Shown one piece after another: positions 8,520-17,272 of a DNA stretch of 64,000 nt. Below the pieces are notes generated by a model. It had not been told where the DNA came from and did no database searches. It saw only the letters and a program-made list of their open reading frames with translations. Every line of letters begins with the position of its first letter. Positions within the stretch are counted from its first letter, which is position 1. The stretch is taken from positions 1,089,001-1,153,000 of the forward strand of contig NZ_UGSI01000002.1 in NCBI RefSeq assembly GCF_900454495.1. Reading direction: 5' to 3'. The stretch is from Paenibacillus macerans. Its GTDB lineage: Bacteria > Bacillota > Bacilli > Paenibacillales > Paenibacillaceae. The position numbers and the translations under genes were made by a program.

Positions 8520-9679
8520 ATGTCCTCATTGATCTTTGACCCCGCCAGCTATACGGTAACATGCGGTTCGGATTCCATCGGCTTGCTGGCGAAGGAGTTC
8601 GCGCTTCTGCAATTTCTGTACGATCACCGCCACCAGGCGTTCACGCGGGAGCAGCTGCTCGACCGGGTATGGCTGCTGGAATATCCGGTTGAGCGGACGG
8701 TGGACGACCATATTTACCGCCTGCGGAGGAAGCTCCGCCACTGGCCGCATATCGCCATCAATACGGTGCGGGGATACGGGTACAGCCTTACGGTCCGCGA
8801 CAGAAGAGCGGTCGGCAATCCCTCGGTGCAAGATCCGGAAGTGCAAGAGGCGATGAGGGAACTGTTCAAAAAATACCACTTGCTGGGGCAGGGCAGATCG
8901 CTGCTTGCTTTGGCCGACCGGCAGGAAGTGCTGGGGTTTGAAGTGGATGAATTTTATACGCTTTACGTTCATTTCATTCAAGGCGATATCCCCTGGTTTC
9001 TGGAAGAGAACGGAATCCCCTTCCGGGAAAAATTGTATTGGATGCTGCTCATGTATCGGGGAATGGCGCTGCGGCGGGAGGAGGTTCTTTCTTTTCTGCA
9101 ATTATGCGAGAGAGTGCTGGCGCTGCGCATTCTTCCGGACCGGCAGCACCGGGAAATGGAGATTTTAAACATCCTGGACGTATATGCCGATGCCGGACGG
9201 CCCGGGGAGGCGATAAACCGATTCGAAAAGGCGCGGCAAACGGTGGAATCTGACGGACTATCCGGCTTTGTCATCCCTGTTGCGATTATGGAAATGTACG
9301 TTCAGGTCGTTGCCGGCCAGAGCTCTGAAGCGGAACGCGCCTCCGGCCGGATCGAGCGGCTTTTGCAAGGTTCGCCGTATCTCCGGGAGATCGGACGTTA
9401 CCATATTGTCAAAGGTCTGCACCTGCTCACCCAAGGCAGCGGCAGGCCGGAGCCGATTTGATCGACGAAGGACTGGAAGTGCTGCAAGCGTCCATGCATG
9501 TGCCGATGCTGCTGGGAGCGGTTTGCCAAATCGTGTTGTTCCTGCAGGAACGTCTGCCGGATGCTCCACGGCTTGAACAAAAATACCGTGCCTTTTACGA
9601 TGCCTTGGATAAAGAGTTCGGCTTGTCCCGCTATCGGACCGATCTAAAAGAGGGTATTCAAAAAGCCATCTTTCCATGA
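8520..9679 (+). pseudogene. Winged-helix transcriptional regulator, frameshifted
   Basis: An ATG after AAAGGATG begins a protein whose first 95 residues form an OmpR/PhoB-type winged helix (LLAKEFALLQFLYDHR, TREQLLDRVW, TVDDHIYRLRRKL, INTVRGYGY). A helical region of TPR-like character follows. The frame stops at 9461, but coding resumes at once in another frame (DLIDEGLEVLQAS..) to 9679, so a 1-base shift near 9440-9460 splits one gene. Its last residues (EGIQKAIFP) are encoded by the edge of a dispersed repeat that replaced the original end. It may have controlled the MFS gene downstream. Confidence 0.65.
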
Positions 9680-9745
9680 CGAAGCGGTTTAATGAAGCGG
9701 ATTCGACGCCGAATCTTCAATTCAACCGGACCTTCCTCCGAAGTA
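9650..9745. repeat. MITE-like dispersed repeat, copy D2 (partial)
   Basis: AAAAGAGGGTATTCAAAAAG, CCATCTTTCCAT and ATGAAGCGGAT match the left part of the copy at 5936. Only the left end is present. It abuts, and supplies, the end of the regulator gene. Confidence 0.55.
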
Positions 9746-9827
9746 AGTCGGATTCCGTCTGATTTTCCTCTGACATTGTTCCGTTACGATGTGGCTGTAA
9801 GCTGAACGTGAAACGGAGGAATGCCCG

Positions 9828-11141
9828 GTGCAAAATCAAAATAACGAATCCTGTCCATCCCTGCGGTCGAACCGCAGCTTCCGGCACATGTTTGCCGCCT
9901 ATGCCCTGGCCACCTTTGGCGATTGGTTTGACGCCCTGGCGATCCAGGTGATCGTCGCTTACCGTTGGGGAGTTGATCCGCTTTTGCTGGCGCTGATTCC
10001 GGTCACCATGGCGCTGCCGGGAGTCCTGCTGGGCTCTTTTGCCGGAGCGCTGGCCGACCGGCTGCACAAAGCGAAGCTTATGCTTCTGTGCGATCTGGTG
10101 ACCGCGCTCCTGACCGCGGCCATACTGGCTGCGCCGAACCTGTATTGGCTGCTGCCGCTGCTTGCCTTTCGTGCGGCGGCGGGCGTCTTCCACGTACCGG
10201 CCCAGCAGGCACTGACACGCCAGATTGTGCTGCCCGGCCAACTGCTCCAGGCTACCGCGCTGAACGGGTTGGTCGGGCAAGGCTCCAAGGTGGCCGGGCC
10301 GCTGCTGGGAGCCGTGGCCCTGGCGGCGTTTGGCCCCAAGGCGTGCATCGCGATCAATATTGGCGCGAGGCTCCTGTCCGCAGCGCTGCTGTATCCTCTT
10401 GGCCGGCTGCCGAATGGCAACGCGGAACGCATCCACGTTTCCGGCGCCCGGCGTCCGCATATGCTGCGCGGACTCCTTGACGAATGGCGGGAAGGCTGGC
10501 TGCTTCTCGCGCAAACGAAACTGCTTAGAAATACGATGCTGTTTGGACTCGTTGCGCTGATCGTTTTGATGATGGTCGATTATCAGTTTGCCGCGCTGTT
10601 GCGCGGGATCGCGCCCGGCAACGAATCGCTGATCGGCTGGCTCGTATCCGCGATCGGAGCCGGAGCCGTGCTGGTCCTCCTGCTGCTTAACCGGTTCCGC
10701 CGGATTTCCTCAGGCTGGGGACTCGGTGGCGGCTGCGCCCTGATCGGCGGGGGGATCGCCCTACTGGGCCTCTGTCCTCCCGGAATGGGACCGGCATGGC
10801 TGCTCGGATTCGGCCTGCTGATCGGTATCGGCAACGGCGCGTATATGGTGACGCAAAATTATGTCCTGCAGAAGGAATCGCCAGAGCAGGCGATCGGCCG
10901 CGTATTCGGCATTCAAAATACGATCTCCAGCGCGATCATGCTGACCGCTCCGCTGGCCGGGGGCGTCTTGATCCGGCTGGTTTCGGCAGGCACCGCGTTT
11001 CTGCTGATCGGCCTGCTGCTTGCCTCGATCGGGACGGCGGGCGTGCTGTTTCGCGCGGCCTTATGGCCCGTTTCGCCGCCGGAGAGTGAAGAAACCCACC
11101 TACCGCCTGCGGCCGAGCGTTCTTATCCGGGCGGGGCGTGA
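9828..11141 (+). CDS. MFS transporter (drug/siderophore exporter type)
   Basis: A GTG start follows GGAGGAATGCCCG. The 437-residue protein has about 12 hydrophobic segments and the MFS loop 2-3 motif in the form GALADRLHKAKLMLLCD. Its beginning (FAAYALATFGDWFDALAIQ) is characteristic of the DHA3-like efflux group that includes macrolide and enterobactin exporters. It acts in the cytoplasmic membrane by proton-coupled export. Substrate cannot be assigned. It follows the broken regulator and a D-type repeat, and is followed by IS debris. Confidence 0.85.
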   Translation: MQNQNNESCPSLRSNRSFRHMFAAYALATFGDWFDALAIQVIVAYRWGVDPLLLALIPVTMALPGVLLGSFAGALADRLHKAKLMLLCDLVTALLTAAILAAPNLYWLLPLLAFRAAAGVFHVPAQQALTRQIVLPGQLLQATALNGLVGQGSKVAGPLLGAVALAAFGPKACIAINIGARLLSAALLYPLGRLPNGNAERIHVSGARRPHMLRGLLDEWREGWLLLAQTKLLRNTMLFGLVALIVLMMVDYQFAALLRGIAPGNESLIGWLVSAIGAGAVLVLLLLNRFRRISSGWGLGGGCALIGGGIALLGLCPPGMGPAWLLGFGLLIGIGNGAYMVTQNYVLQKESPEQAIGRVFGIQNTISSAIMLTAPLAGGVLIRLVSAGTAFLLIGLLLASIGTAGVLFRAALWPVSPPESEETHLPPAAERSYPGGA

Positions 11142-11179
11142 CCGCCAGGCATTATTTGATACTAGAATTTATAACTCAA

Positions 11180-11380
11180 CTTTCGCGGCAAAACATCGGC
11201 AGACAAGCCTTGATGTAGCTGGGTAAAGCAGCAATCCATTGGCGGAGTTGACGCTGAATCAGAGGCGGACAGTGTCTTCCCGGTTTTTTGGGCTGCTTCG
11301 TTGATCAAGTCGAGCAACTGTTGTAAGTCAATCAGCCAATCGAGTGTGCCGGGCTTCGTCGCACAGCCAATAAAACAAGC
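11180..11380 (-). pseudogene. IS transposase remnant, C-terminal fragments
   Basis: Translation of the minus strand gives successive pieces of one transposase tail, separated by at least two frameshifts, ending at a TGA inside the outer inverted repeat. The upstream part is lost or scrambled. The rest of the stretch to 11588 shows no coding signal. Confidence 0.5.
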
Positions 11381-11588
11381 TACTCAACCGCTTTGCTGCG
11401 ATTCCGCTCAAACATGGAAGCATGGAAGCGTCAACGATGCAGAGGCGTCACGATCCGGCGGGGTCAGTGTATCTACCTTTTGCACCGTAGCCGTTTCGAG
11501 CCGTGTCACAAATCGACGCCAGGTGATGGGGCTGTTTAAAGGGACTGTCTAAAGGGTTCGTGTCTCGATGCTCCTGCCTCCTGCCTGC

Positions 11589-12943
11589 CTTTGCACGATT
11601 ATCCCTTTCGTTCATGGAGCAGTGAGCAGGGGGGGCTAGAGCAAGGGTCCCAAAAAAGGAGAGAACAAAAAAACAAAAAAAGATGAGGAAAAAATGAGGC
11701 GGTTCAGGTTAGATTTTCGGCTTGATAAGGGAACGTATGTTTGTTATAATGAAATAAATGGAACTTATGTTCGTATATTCTTGATTCGGGGGCGAGTAAA
11801 CATGGAGATCAATCCGGGAACGGAACATCAGCCATTCAGCAGCCGTTTTAACAGCGAGCAGGACTGCATGGAGGCGCTAATCGCGATGAAGTGGCCAAGC
11901 GGCTTCGTCTGCCCGCGCTGCGCTCACACCGGGTGCAGCCGTCTGACTTCCCGGCATATCCCTTTGTTCGAGTGCGGAAAATGCAAGCATCAAACATCGC
12001 CTTTGGTCGGCACGATTTTTGAAGGAACGCATCTCCCCTTGCTCAAGTGGTTCGAGGCCCTGGATTTATTCCTGCTTGAGGGCGGTATCTCGGCGCTGCG
12101 GCTGCGCCAGATGATCCGGGTCACCTACAAGACCGCCTGGTCGATGCTGCACAAAATACGTCATGCCGTGGGGGAGTTCGATGCCCGGGAGCTGCTCTCC
12201 GGAGACGTGAAGGTGAATAGCGATCAGTATGGTCGTAATCCGTCCCGGTGTCAGCTTTCGCATCCGTACGCCTCGGCGGTCGTAGCCGGCTGCACGGTCA
12301 CGGAGTCGGGCGAGCCGGAACAGGTCAAAATCCGCCTGGTGCCGCATAAGCGGGGAGGCGAAAAAAGGGCAAACCGTCACGAACTCGCCGCGTTTATTGG
12401 CGGGCATGTGGATGTCCATACATCGGCGGTACAGTTGTTCCCTCAGGCCTTTCGGCTGTATGCGCCCTTGCGGAAAGTGGTGAGAGAGGCGTGGGAATCG
12501 CTGAAGAGTACGTATGGAGCCTTGGGACTGAAGCATCTGCAAGCGTATCTGAACGAGTACACCGTACGCCGTCGGCTGCGCCTGCAAGGAGGACGGCCCG
12601 GAGCGGAAGAAACGATGCGGCAGAAGTTGCTGCAGATGTGTGTGGCGATTCAGGCGATCCCTTACCGCCGGCTGATCGCGCGCCAACCGAATCAGCCCCT
12701 TGCGGCTGCGGCTTGATCGGGACGCTGGAACGGTGGGGGGGAGTTTGATGCAAATCAACTTAATGGTTTCTTGATCTCCTGTCTTGATCGCTTGTCCGGT
12801 CTGTTTCACCTCCCCTAAACCTCATTCCTTCTCCTAAGCCCGTCTAAATTATCTCGAACCTATCTGTTTCTCCACCAAATATTTTTTTCTCCCGAACTTG
12901 TCTTGCTCTCTGCTACCTGATTAAACGGGATAATCGTGCAAAG
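11589..12943 (+). mobile_element. IS1595-family insertion sequence
   Basis: A perfect 17-bp inverted repeat CTTTGCACGATTATCCC (11589-11605) / GGGATAATCGTGCAAAG (12927-12943) encloses one transposase gene. It lies within the older element. The 8-bp target duplication typical of the family was not found. Confidence 0.75.
11802..12716 (+). CDS. IS1595-family transposase
   Basis: The ATG at 11802 gives 304 residues. A longer frame from 11694 adds a tail without family character. The N-terminus has the zinc ribbon (CPRCAHTGCSRL and CGKCKHQTSPLVG) and the ISXO2/IS1595 helical block (LLLKWFEAL-like, then KTAWSMLHKIRHAV). The C-terminus ends with the family block LGLKHLQAYLNEYTVRRR. The central catalytic Asp motifs are hard to place: VKVNSDQYG replaces the usual VEVDE and the second Asp region is unusual. 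It is either a divergent subgroup or partly degenerate. Confidence 0.8.
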   Translation: MEINPGTEHQPFSSRFNSEQDCMEALIAMKWPSGFVCPRCAHTGCSRLTSRHIPLFECGKCKHQTSPLVGTIFEGTHLPLLKWFEALDLFLLEGGISALRLRQMIRVTYKTAWSMLHKIRHAVGEFDARELLSGDVKVNSDQYGRNPSRCQLSHPYASAVVAGCTVTESGEPEQVKIRLVPHKRGGEKRANRHELAAFIGGHVDVHTSAVQLFPQAFRLYAPLRKVVREAWESLKSTYGALGLKHLQAYLNEYTVRRRLRLQGGRPGAEETMRQKLLQMCVAIQAIPYRRLIARQPNQPLAAAA

Positions 12944-13373
12944 CCTCCGGACAGGGAGTGTTAGATCTGCCGCCCCTCACCCCCCACTTCCCTATCCTCA
13001 AGCTTTCAACGCCCTTCCGCGTTCTCTTGCCACGATCGGTTTGCGACGAAAACCTTCAATTTAGGGACTCAAGCTGATTTTTGCTCTGCGAAAGTTGAGT
13101 TATTAAATTTCCGGCGGGGTAGAGGACGATACGCAGGAGAGGGGAGGAGCAGGGGAAGGGTTTTCGTAGTCGAACCGAAGAGGGAGTGGGTATGGGGTGG
13201 AAACCCTACCCATTCCCTCCCGTGCATCCAAGGTATGGGTTTGCAGGGGCAAAGGACCTCGCCAGCGGCGATGTTTTTCTAATAATATCCATCATATTGT
13301 TGATTATTCAGGCCGGGAATTCGGGCCCGGATATAGTATAATGGGGGCACTCGGATAGGAGAGGTGAAGTTTA
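12944..13373. other. Gene-free stretch: IS debris and promoter of the TVP38 gene
   Basis: Up to 13103 this is the right arm of the decayed element. Beyond it, GGGTATGGGGTGG...CCTACCCATTCCC forms an imperfect stem near 13187-13226. A TATAAT hexamer at 13337-13342 fits a -10 for the next gene, but no good -35 is seen. Confidence 0.4.
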
Positions 13374-13991
13374 TTGTCAGGCGCAGAACTTAGCATGATG
13401 GATTATTTTACGGAACAAAATATAGAGCTCTTCCTGGAGCGCTTCCGCTCTCTAGGGCCGCTGCCCGGCATTCTGCTGACCTTCCTGAAATCGTTCGTTC
13501 CGCCGCTGCCGACGATTGTGATCGTGGGGGCCAATGCCGCGATTTACGGGATGTGGCTGGGCTTCTTATACTCCTGGATTGGGCTCGTGAGCGGGAGTTT
13601 GCTGACCTTTCTGCTGATCCGAAAAGCGGCCGAGACTCCCTTCATGCGCCGCTGGGCGGCCAAGCCCAAGGTGCGGAAAGCGATGATATGGGCGCGCAGA
13701 AACGGATTCAGCTTCGTATTTCTGCTCAGCATGCTGCCGGTAGGCCCGTTCGTCGTGATTAACATGGCCGCGGGGCTAACGCGGATGTCGGCCGTTTCCT
13801 TTGGCACAGCGGTAGCTTTGGGGAAGGCCGTCATGGTCTTCTGCGTGTCCTATATCGGCACGCATCTGTCCGACTTTGCCGCGCAGCCGGCCAAGCTCCT
13901 TGGCGTCGCGGCGTTTATTGCGGCCTCCTTGTGGTTGAACCGGAAGCTGCAGAGCTACTTCACGGCAGCCGCAGCCGAGCCCGCCGAGTAA
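13374..13991 (+). CDS. TVP38/TMEM64 family membrane protein
   Basis: A TTG start is preferred because AGGAGAGGTG lies 6 bp upstream; an ATG at 13395 is the alternative. The 205-residue protein has four to five hydrophobic segments and the family pattern: LKSFVPPLPTIVIVGANAAIYG, a glycine-rich re-entrant region, and MLPVGPFVVINMAAGLTRM. It belongs to the VTT/DedA superfamily of membrane proteins, implicated in lipid or undecaprenyl-phosphate movement and membrane homeostasis. It stands alone between IS debris and the GntR regulator. Exact role unknown. Confidence 0.8.
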   Translation: MSGAELSMMDYFTEQNIELFLERFRSLGPLPGILLTFLKSFVPPLPTIVIVGANAAIYGMWLGFLYSWIGLVSGSLLTFLLIRKAAETPFMRRWAAKPKVRKAMIWARRNGFSFVFLLSMLPVGPFVVINMAAGLTRMSAVSFGTAVALGKAVMVFCVSYIGTHLSDFAAQPAKLLGVAAFIAASLWLNRKLQSYFTAAAAEPAE

Positions 13992-14054
13992 ACATGGGAT
14001 AACAAGACTGGAGTTGGTTTGGCGTTATGAAGACCTGCGTGAAATCCCCCCAAA

Positions 14055-15125
14055 TCAAAGAACCCCCAACTTCTGCGGACTTTCTTTCAAACAGAGCGTA
14101 ACCGGTTCGAGATGCTGCTGCGGGGCATCCTGCCCGTGCAGTTGGCCTTTGAGCAATTCAACGGTTTTTCGGCTGACCTCCTCAATATTTTGCGCAACGT
14201 AGGACACACCGGGCAATTCGGGGTTGTCAAAAGTCATGAGCTCGATCCGGTCCAGTAAATGCTGCTCGCTCAAATAATCGTACACGTAATGGGCTAATTG
14301 AACATTGACGGTAAAAACGGCGGTAATTTGCTCCCTGTCCTTTAAAAAATCGGTGATTTCCCGTTTCGCCTGATTTTGCTGAAGCGATTGCAATTCAAGC
14401 ATGCACCATAACGTTTTATCGATAGGGAACTGGTGTTTCAAATAGGCTTTTTCATAACCGGCGGCCCGGTCTTCCGTGACCGAATTCGTAATTTCCGGAG
14501 AAATATAGGCGATATGCCGGTGTCCCTTGGACAGCAAATACTCGATAGCTTCAAAGGTTCCTTGCATATTATCCGAGGTTACGCTGGCCATGCGAATATT
14601 TTTAAAAAACCGGTCTACCAATACGACCGGAAACTTGTCGAACGCCAGCTGAATAATGGTCTCGTTATAGTTCTCCGCTTCGGTCGGAAAAATGATCAAT
14701 CCTTTAACCCCAAAATCCAATAATTGACGAATCGCCAAGGTTTCCCCTTCGGCGGACTCCCGCGTGATCCGCAGCATAATTTGGAATCCGTCCTCGCTGG
14801 CGTATTTCTCAATATAGTTGAGCAGCTGTTGATCTATTCGGGTTTTCATGCTTGGGAAAACGACGCCGATCATCACCGGAGAGTTCGAAACAGGCCGCAA
14901 TTCCGCGGACTGGCGGGAGACGAAGGTCCCTTTTCCCTGGATTCTTTCGACCCACCCTTCCTCGGCGAGGCCAATGAGCGCGTTTTTGGTCGTGATTTGA
15001 CTAACGCGGTATAAGCTCGACAATTCCTTCTCCGATCCGACCCGATCTCCCGGGCGGAGCACGCCAAGCCTAATCTGTTCTTTGATGCTCTCCTGGATTT
15101 GTTTATAAAGCGGCAGTTCTTTCAT
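14055..15125 (-). CDS. GntR-type regulator with LacI-like sugar sensor (AraR-like architecture)
   Basis: Residues 1-70 are a GntR winged helix (PLYKQIQESIKEQI, RPGDRVGSEKELSSLY, VERIQGKGTFV). From about 82 a periplasmic-binding-protein fold follows (VMIGVVFPSM, GLIIFPTEAEN, VVLVDRF, GHRHIAYISPE), as in arabinose repressor AraR. The 356-residue length fits. It is divergent from the permease/binding protein/GH2 operon. The shared 350-bp gap holds four TATACTA half-sites, one pair forming a perfect palindrome. It is therefore likely a sugar-responsive repressor of that operon and of itself (inference). Confidence 0.85.
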   Translation of the reverse strand: MKELPLYKQIQESIKEQIRLGVLRPGDRVGSEKELSSLYRVSQITTKNALIGLAEEGWVERIQGKGTFVSRQSAELRPVSNSPVMIGVVFPSMKTRIDQQLLNYIEKYASEDGFQIMLRITRESAEGETLAIRQLLDFGVKGLIIFPTEAENYNETIIQLAFDKFPVVLVDRFFKNIRMASVTSDNMQGTFEAIEYLLSKGHRHIAYISPEITNSVTEDRAAGYEKAYLKHQFPIDKTLWCMLELQSLQQNQAKREITDFLKDREQITAVFTVNVQLAHYVYDYLSEQHLLDRIELMTFDNPELPGVSYVAQNIEEVSRKTVELLKGQLHGQDAPQQHLEPVTLCLKESPQKLGVL

Positions 15126-15157
15126 AGATTCGCTCCCACACCTAAATAGAATTATAA

Positions 15158-15363
15158 TATACTAAGTTGATTATATATTTTGTGTAAAAAAGTGTCTACA
15201 GAAATTGGAAACACCAGTTAAATATATTATGTAATGTTTATTTAAACGAAGTGGGGAACGGGGATGGTTATCTACGCCTATAACTTTATACTATATTTAG
15301 TATATATTATTTGGATGGTATATACTAATATAGATTTTGCAGATGGAACCGCGTCATAGTATA
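15158..15363. promoter_or_regulatory. Candidate GntR operators between regulator and transport operon
   Basis: TATACTA occurs at 15158-15164, 15287-15293 and 15321-15327, and its complement TAGTATA at 15298-15304 and 15357-15363. The pair at 15287-15304 forms a perfect inverted repeat with a TATT spacer. The surrounding DNA is very AT-rich, so hexamers for sigma-A cannot be singled out. This is the only regulatory DNA between the two divergent genes. Confidence 0.5.
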
Positions 15364-15445
15364 TCTTGCCAATGTTTATAGCCGGGAGGTGGCGGAGTAC
15401 TGAAGCTGCAGTGCAGGAAAACTACAAGTGAAAATTTCAAGCCAT

Positions 15446-15459
15446 TGAAAGCGCATCCA
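15446..15459 (+). promoter_or_regulatory. cre-like site (CcpA)
   Basis: TGAAAGCGCATCCA differs at one position from the cre consensus TGWAANCGNTNNCA. It sits 17 bp before the first permease start, a position where CcpA would block transcription. Confidence 0.45.
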
Positions 15460-15475
15460 GAAAGGAGGGAGGGAA

Positions 15476-16384
15476 ATGATTGTGAAAGCGGACACAGGGC
15501 AAGCTAAAAAGTTTTCAGAGAGAATGCTGCCCTATATCTTTATTGGGCCTGCCGTAATACTTATCACTTTATTGGCTATCGTGCCTTTGTTTTACTCCGT
15601 TTATATCAGCTTGTTGAACTACAACCTGTCTCTGCCAAGCACGATGATCAAGTTTGCCGGGTTGGAAAACTACCGGTATATGTTCAGCAACGGTCCGTTT
15701 ATGAAGTCCATCGTATGGACGCTGGTCTTCACTTTCTTTACGGTATCCTTGAACGTAACGTTGGGGATGGTCCTGGCGCTTATTTTAAATAACGAGAAAA
15801 TCAGCAGACAGACGCGGATATTCAAAAGCTTGTTTATTCTTCCGATGATGCTGGCTCCCGTCGTTTCAACAACGATGTGGAAAATTATGTTTGGCGCCAT
15901 TTACGGGCCTATCAATTATATTATCGAATCCCTCGGACTGAAAGCGGTGGCCTGGACGGGGGAGACGCTGCCGGCAAAGATCGCCGTCATCATGATCGAT
16001 GTGTGGGGTTCAACGCCTTTTTGCATGCTCATCCTGATCGCCGCTTTGCAAACGGTGCCAAAAGATATTTATGAAAGCGCGTATATCGACGGGGCAAACC
16101 GGGTAAACACATTCTTCAAGATTACGTTGCCGCTGATTCGTAATTTTATAGCGCTCGTCGTTTCGCTGCGCGTGATGGATGCTTTAAAAATATTCGATTC
16201 GATCATGATTTTGACGGATGGCGGCCCCGGGGATACGACCGAAACGATGGGAACGATGATCTACAAGACGGCCTTTCGTTATATGAACGTTGGGGCCGGT
16301 TCCGCGGGAGCGATCATTTTCTTCGCGATTATCGTCGTCGTCACGCTTGTGTTCCTGAAAGTGCTTCGTAACGATCGGCAATAG
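15476..16384 (+). CDS. Sugar ABC transporter permease, MalF/LacF type
   Basis: The ATG follows AAGGAGGGAGGGAA. The protein has 302 residues, six hydrophobic helices, and an EAA loop (YESAYIDGANRVNTFFKITLP) for ATPase contact. It is one half of the membrane channel of a CUT1-type oligosaccharide importer. It is first in the operon 15476-22266 with the MalG partner 15 bp downstream and the binding protein third, an unusual order since the binding protein usually comes first. No ATPase gene is present, so a shared MsmX-type ATPase is expected. Confidence 0.9.
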   Translation: MIVKADTGQAKKFSERMLPYIFIGPAVILITLLAIVPLFYSVYISLLNYNLSLPSTMIKFAGLENYRYMFSNGPFMKSIVWTLVFTFFTVSLNVTLGMVLALILNNEKISRQTRIFKSLFILPMMLAPVVSTTMWKIMFGAIYGPINYIIESLGLKAVAWTGETLPAKIAVIMIDVWGSTPFCMLILIAALQTVPKDIYESAYIDGANRVNTFFKITLPLIRNFIALVVSLRVMDALKIFDSIMILTDGGPGDTTETMGTMIYKTAFRYMNVGAGSAGAIIFFAIIVVVTLVFLKVLRNDRQ

Positions 16385-16398
16385 GAAGGGGGGAGAAC

Positions 16399-17232
16399 AT
16401 GAAAAAATATTATGCCGAAAAAAGCGCGCTTTATTTGCTGCTTCTTCTTTTTATCGTCCTGTTTTTGTTTCCGATTTATTGGGCGGTAACGACTTCATTC
16501 AAGTCTGTCGGCCAGATTATGAAAGTACCTCCGGAATTTTTTCCCTCCAAGTGGGTTTTGCAGAATTATGTAGAGGTGTTTACGGAGCATCAGATCGGAA
16601 CATATTTTCTCAACAGCCTGATCGTTGCCGTTGTTACTACGTTGTGCACTTGCCTTGCGGCTACTTTTGCCGGATACGGCTTTTCGCGTTTCAAGTTCAG
16701 CGGGAAAGCTTTCTGGCAGTATGCCATCATTGTGATGCGTATGGTTCCGGGGCTGGTATTCATCATTCCCTACTATATTATTTTCCAAAAGCTAGGCATT
16801 CTTGATACGCTTTTCGGGCTTATTATCGTTTACATTACCGCCTCTCTTCCGTTGGCTATCTGGCTGTTTATGGGATTCTTCGACGAGTTGCCGGCAGAGA
16901 TGTTCGAGGCGGCCAAAATCGACGGCAGCAGCGAGTTCGGCATTTACTGGAGGATCGCCCTGCCCCTGATCGTGCCGGGGATCGTTGTGGCTTCTATACT
17001 CGTGTTTCTGGCTGCGTATAACGAGTTCAGCCTTTCTCTCGTGCTTGTGTTTACGGACCAGAACAAAACGCTTCCGCTCGGTATCAGCGGCATGATTCAA
17101 CTGCAGAAGGATACGCCATTCGGCACTTTGGCCGCCGCCGGCACCATCGCCTTCATTCCGGCGCTCATTCTGGCGTTGACGACGCAAAAGTATGTGCAAG
17201 CCGGGATTACTGCCGGAGCGGTCAAAGGTTAA
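16399..17232 (+). CDS. Sugar ABC transporter permease, MalG/LacG type
   Basis: The ATG follows AAGGGGGGAGAAC. The protein has 277 residues, six membrane segments, and an EAA loop (FEAAKIDGSSEFGIYWRIALP), then ends in the AGITAGAVKG tail typical of MalG-type subunits. It pairs with the upstream MalF-type permease. Confidence 0.92.
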   Translation: MKKYYAEKSALYLLLLLFIVLFLFPIYWAVTTSFKSVGQIMKVPPEFFPSKWVLQNYVEVFTEHQIGTYFLNSLIVAVVTTLCTCLAATFAGYGFSRFKFSGKAFWQYAIIVMRMVPGLVFIIPYYIIFQKLGILDTLFGLIIVYITASLPLAIWLFMGFFDELPAEMFEAAKIDGSSEFGIYWRIALPLIVPGIVVASILVFLAAYNEFSLSLVLVFTDQNKTLPLGISGMIQLQKDTPFGTLAAAGTIAFIPALILALTTQKYVQAGITAGAVKG

Positions 17233-17272
17233 ACAACCATAACAACAAAATTTTGATCAGGGGGTTTCAGAT

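Larger units (their letters stand above)
11171..13103. mobile_element. Decayed IS4-like element carrying a nested IS1595 element
   Basis: A 16-bp inverted repeat ATAACTCAACTTTCGC (11171-11186) / GCGAAAGTTGAGTTAT (13088-13103) marks the ends. On the minus strand between 11186 and about 11380 lie fragments of a transposase C-terminus in different frames (WLCDEARHTRLAD, DWLIDLQQLLDLINEAAQ, LRQWIAALPSYIKACLP), which shows decay by frameshifts. The middle is interrupted by a second element with its own ends at 11589 and 12943. No clear target duplication. Confidence 0.65.
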
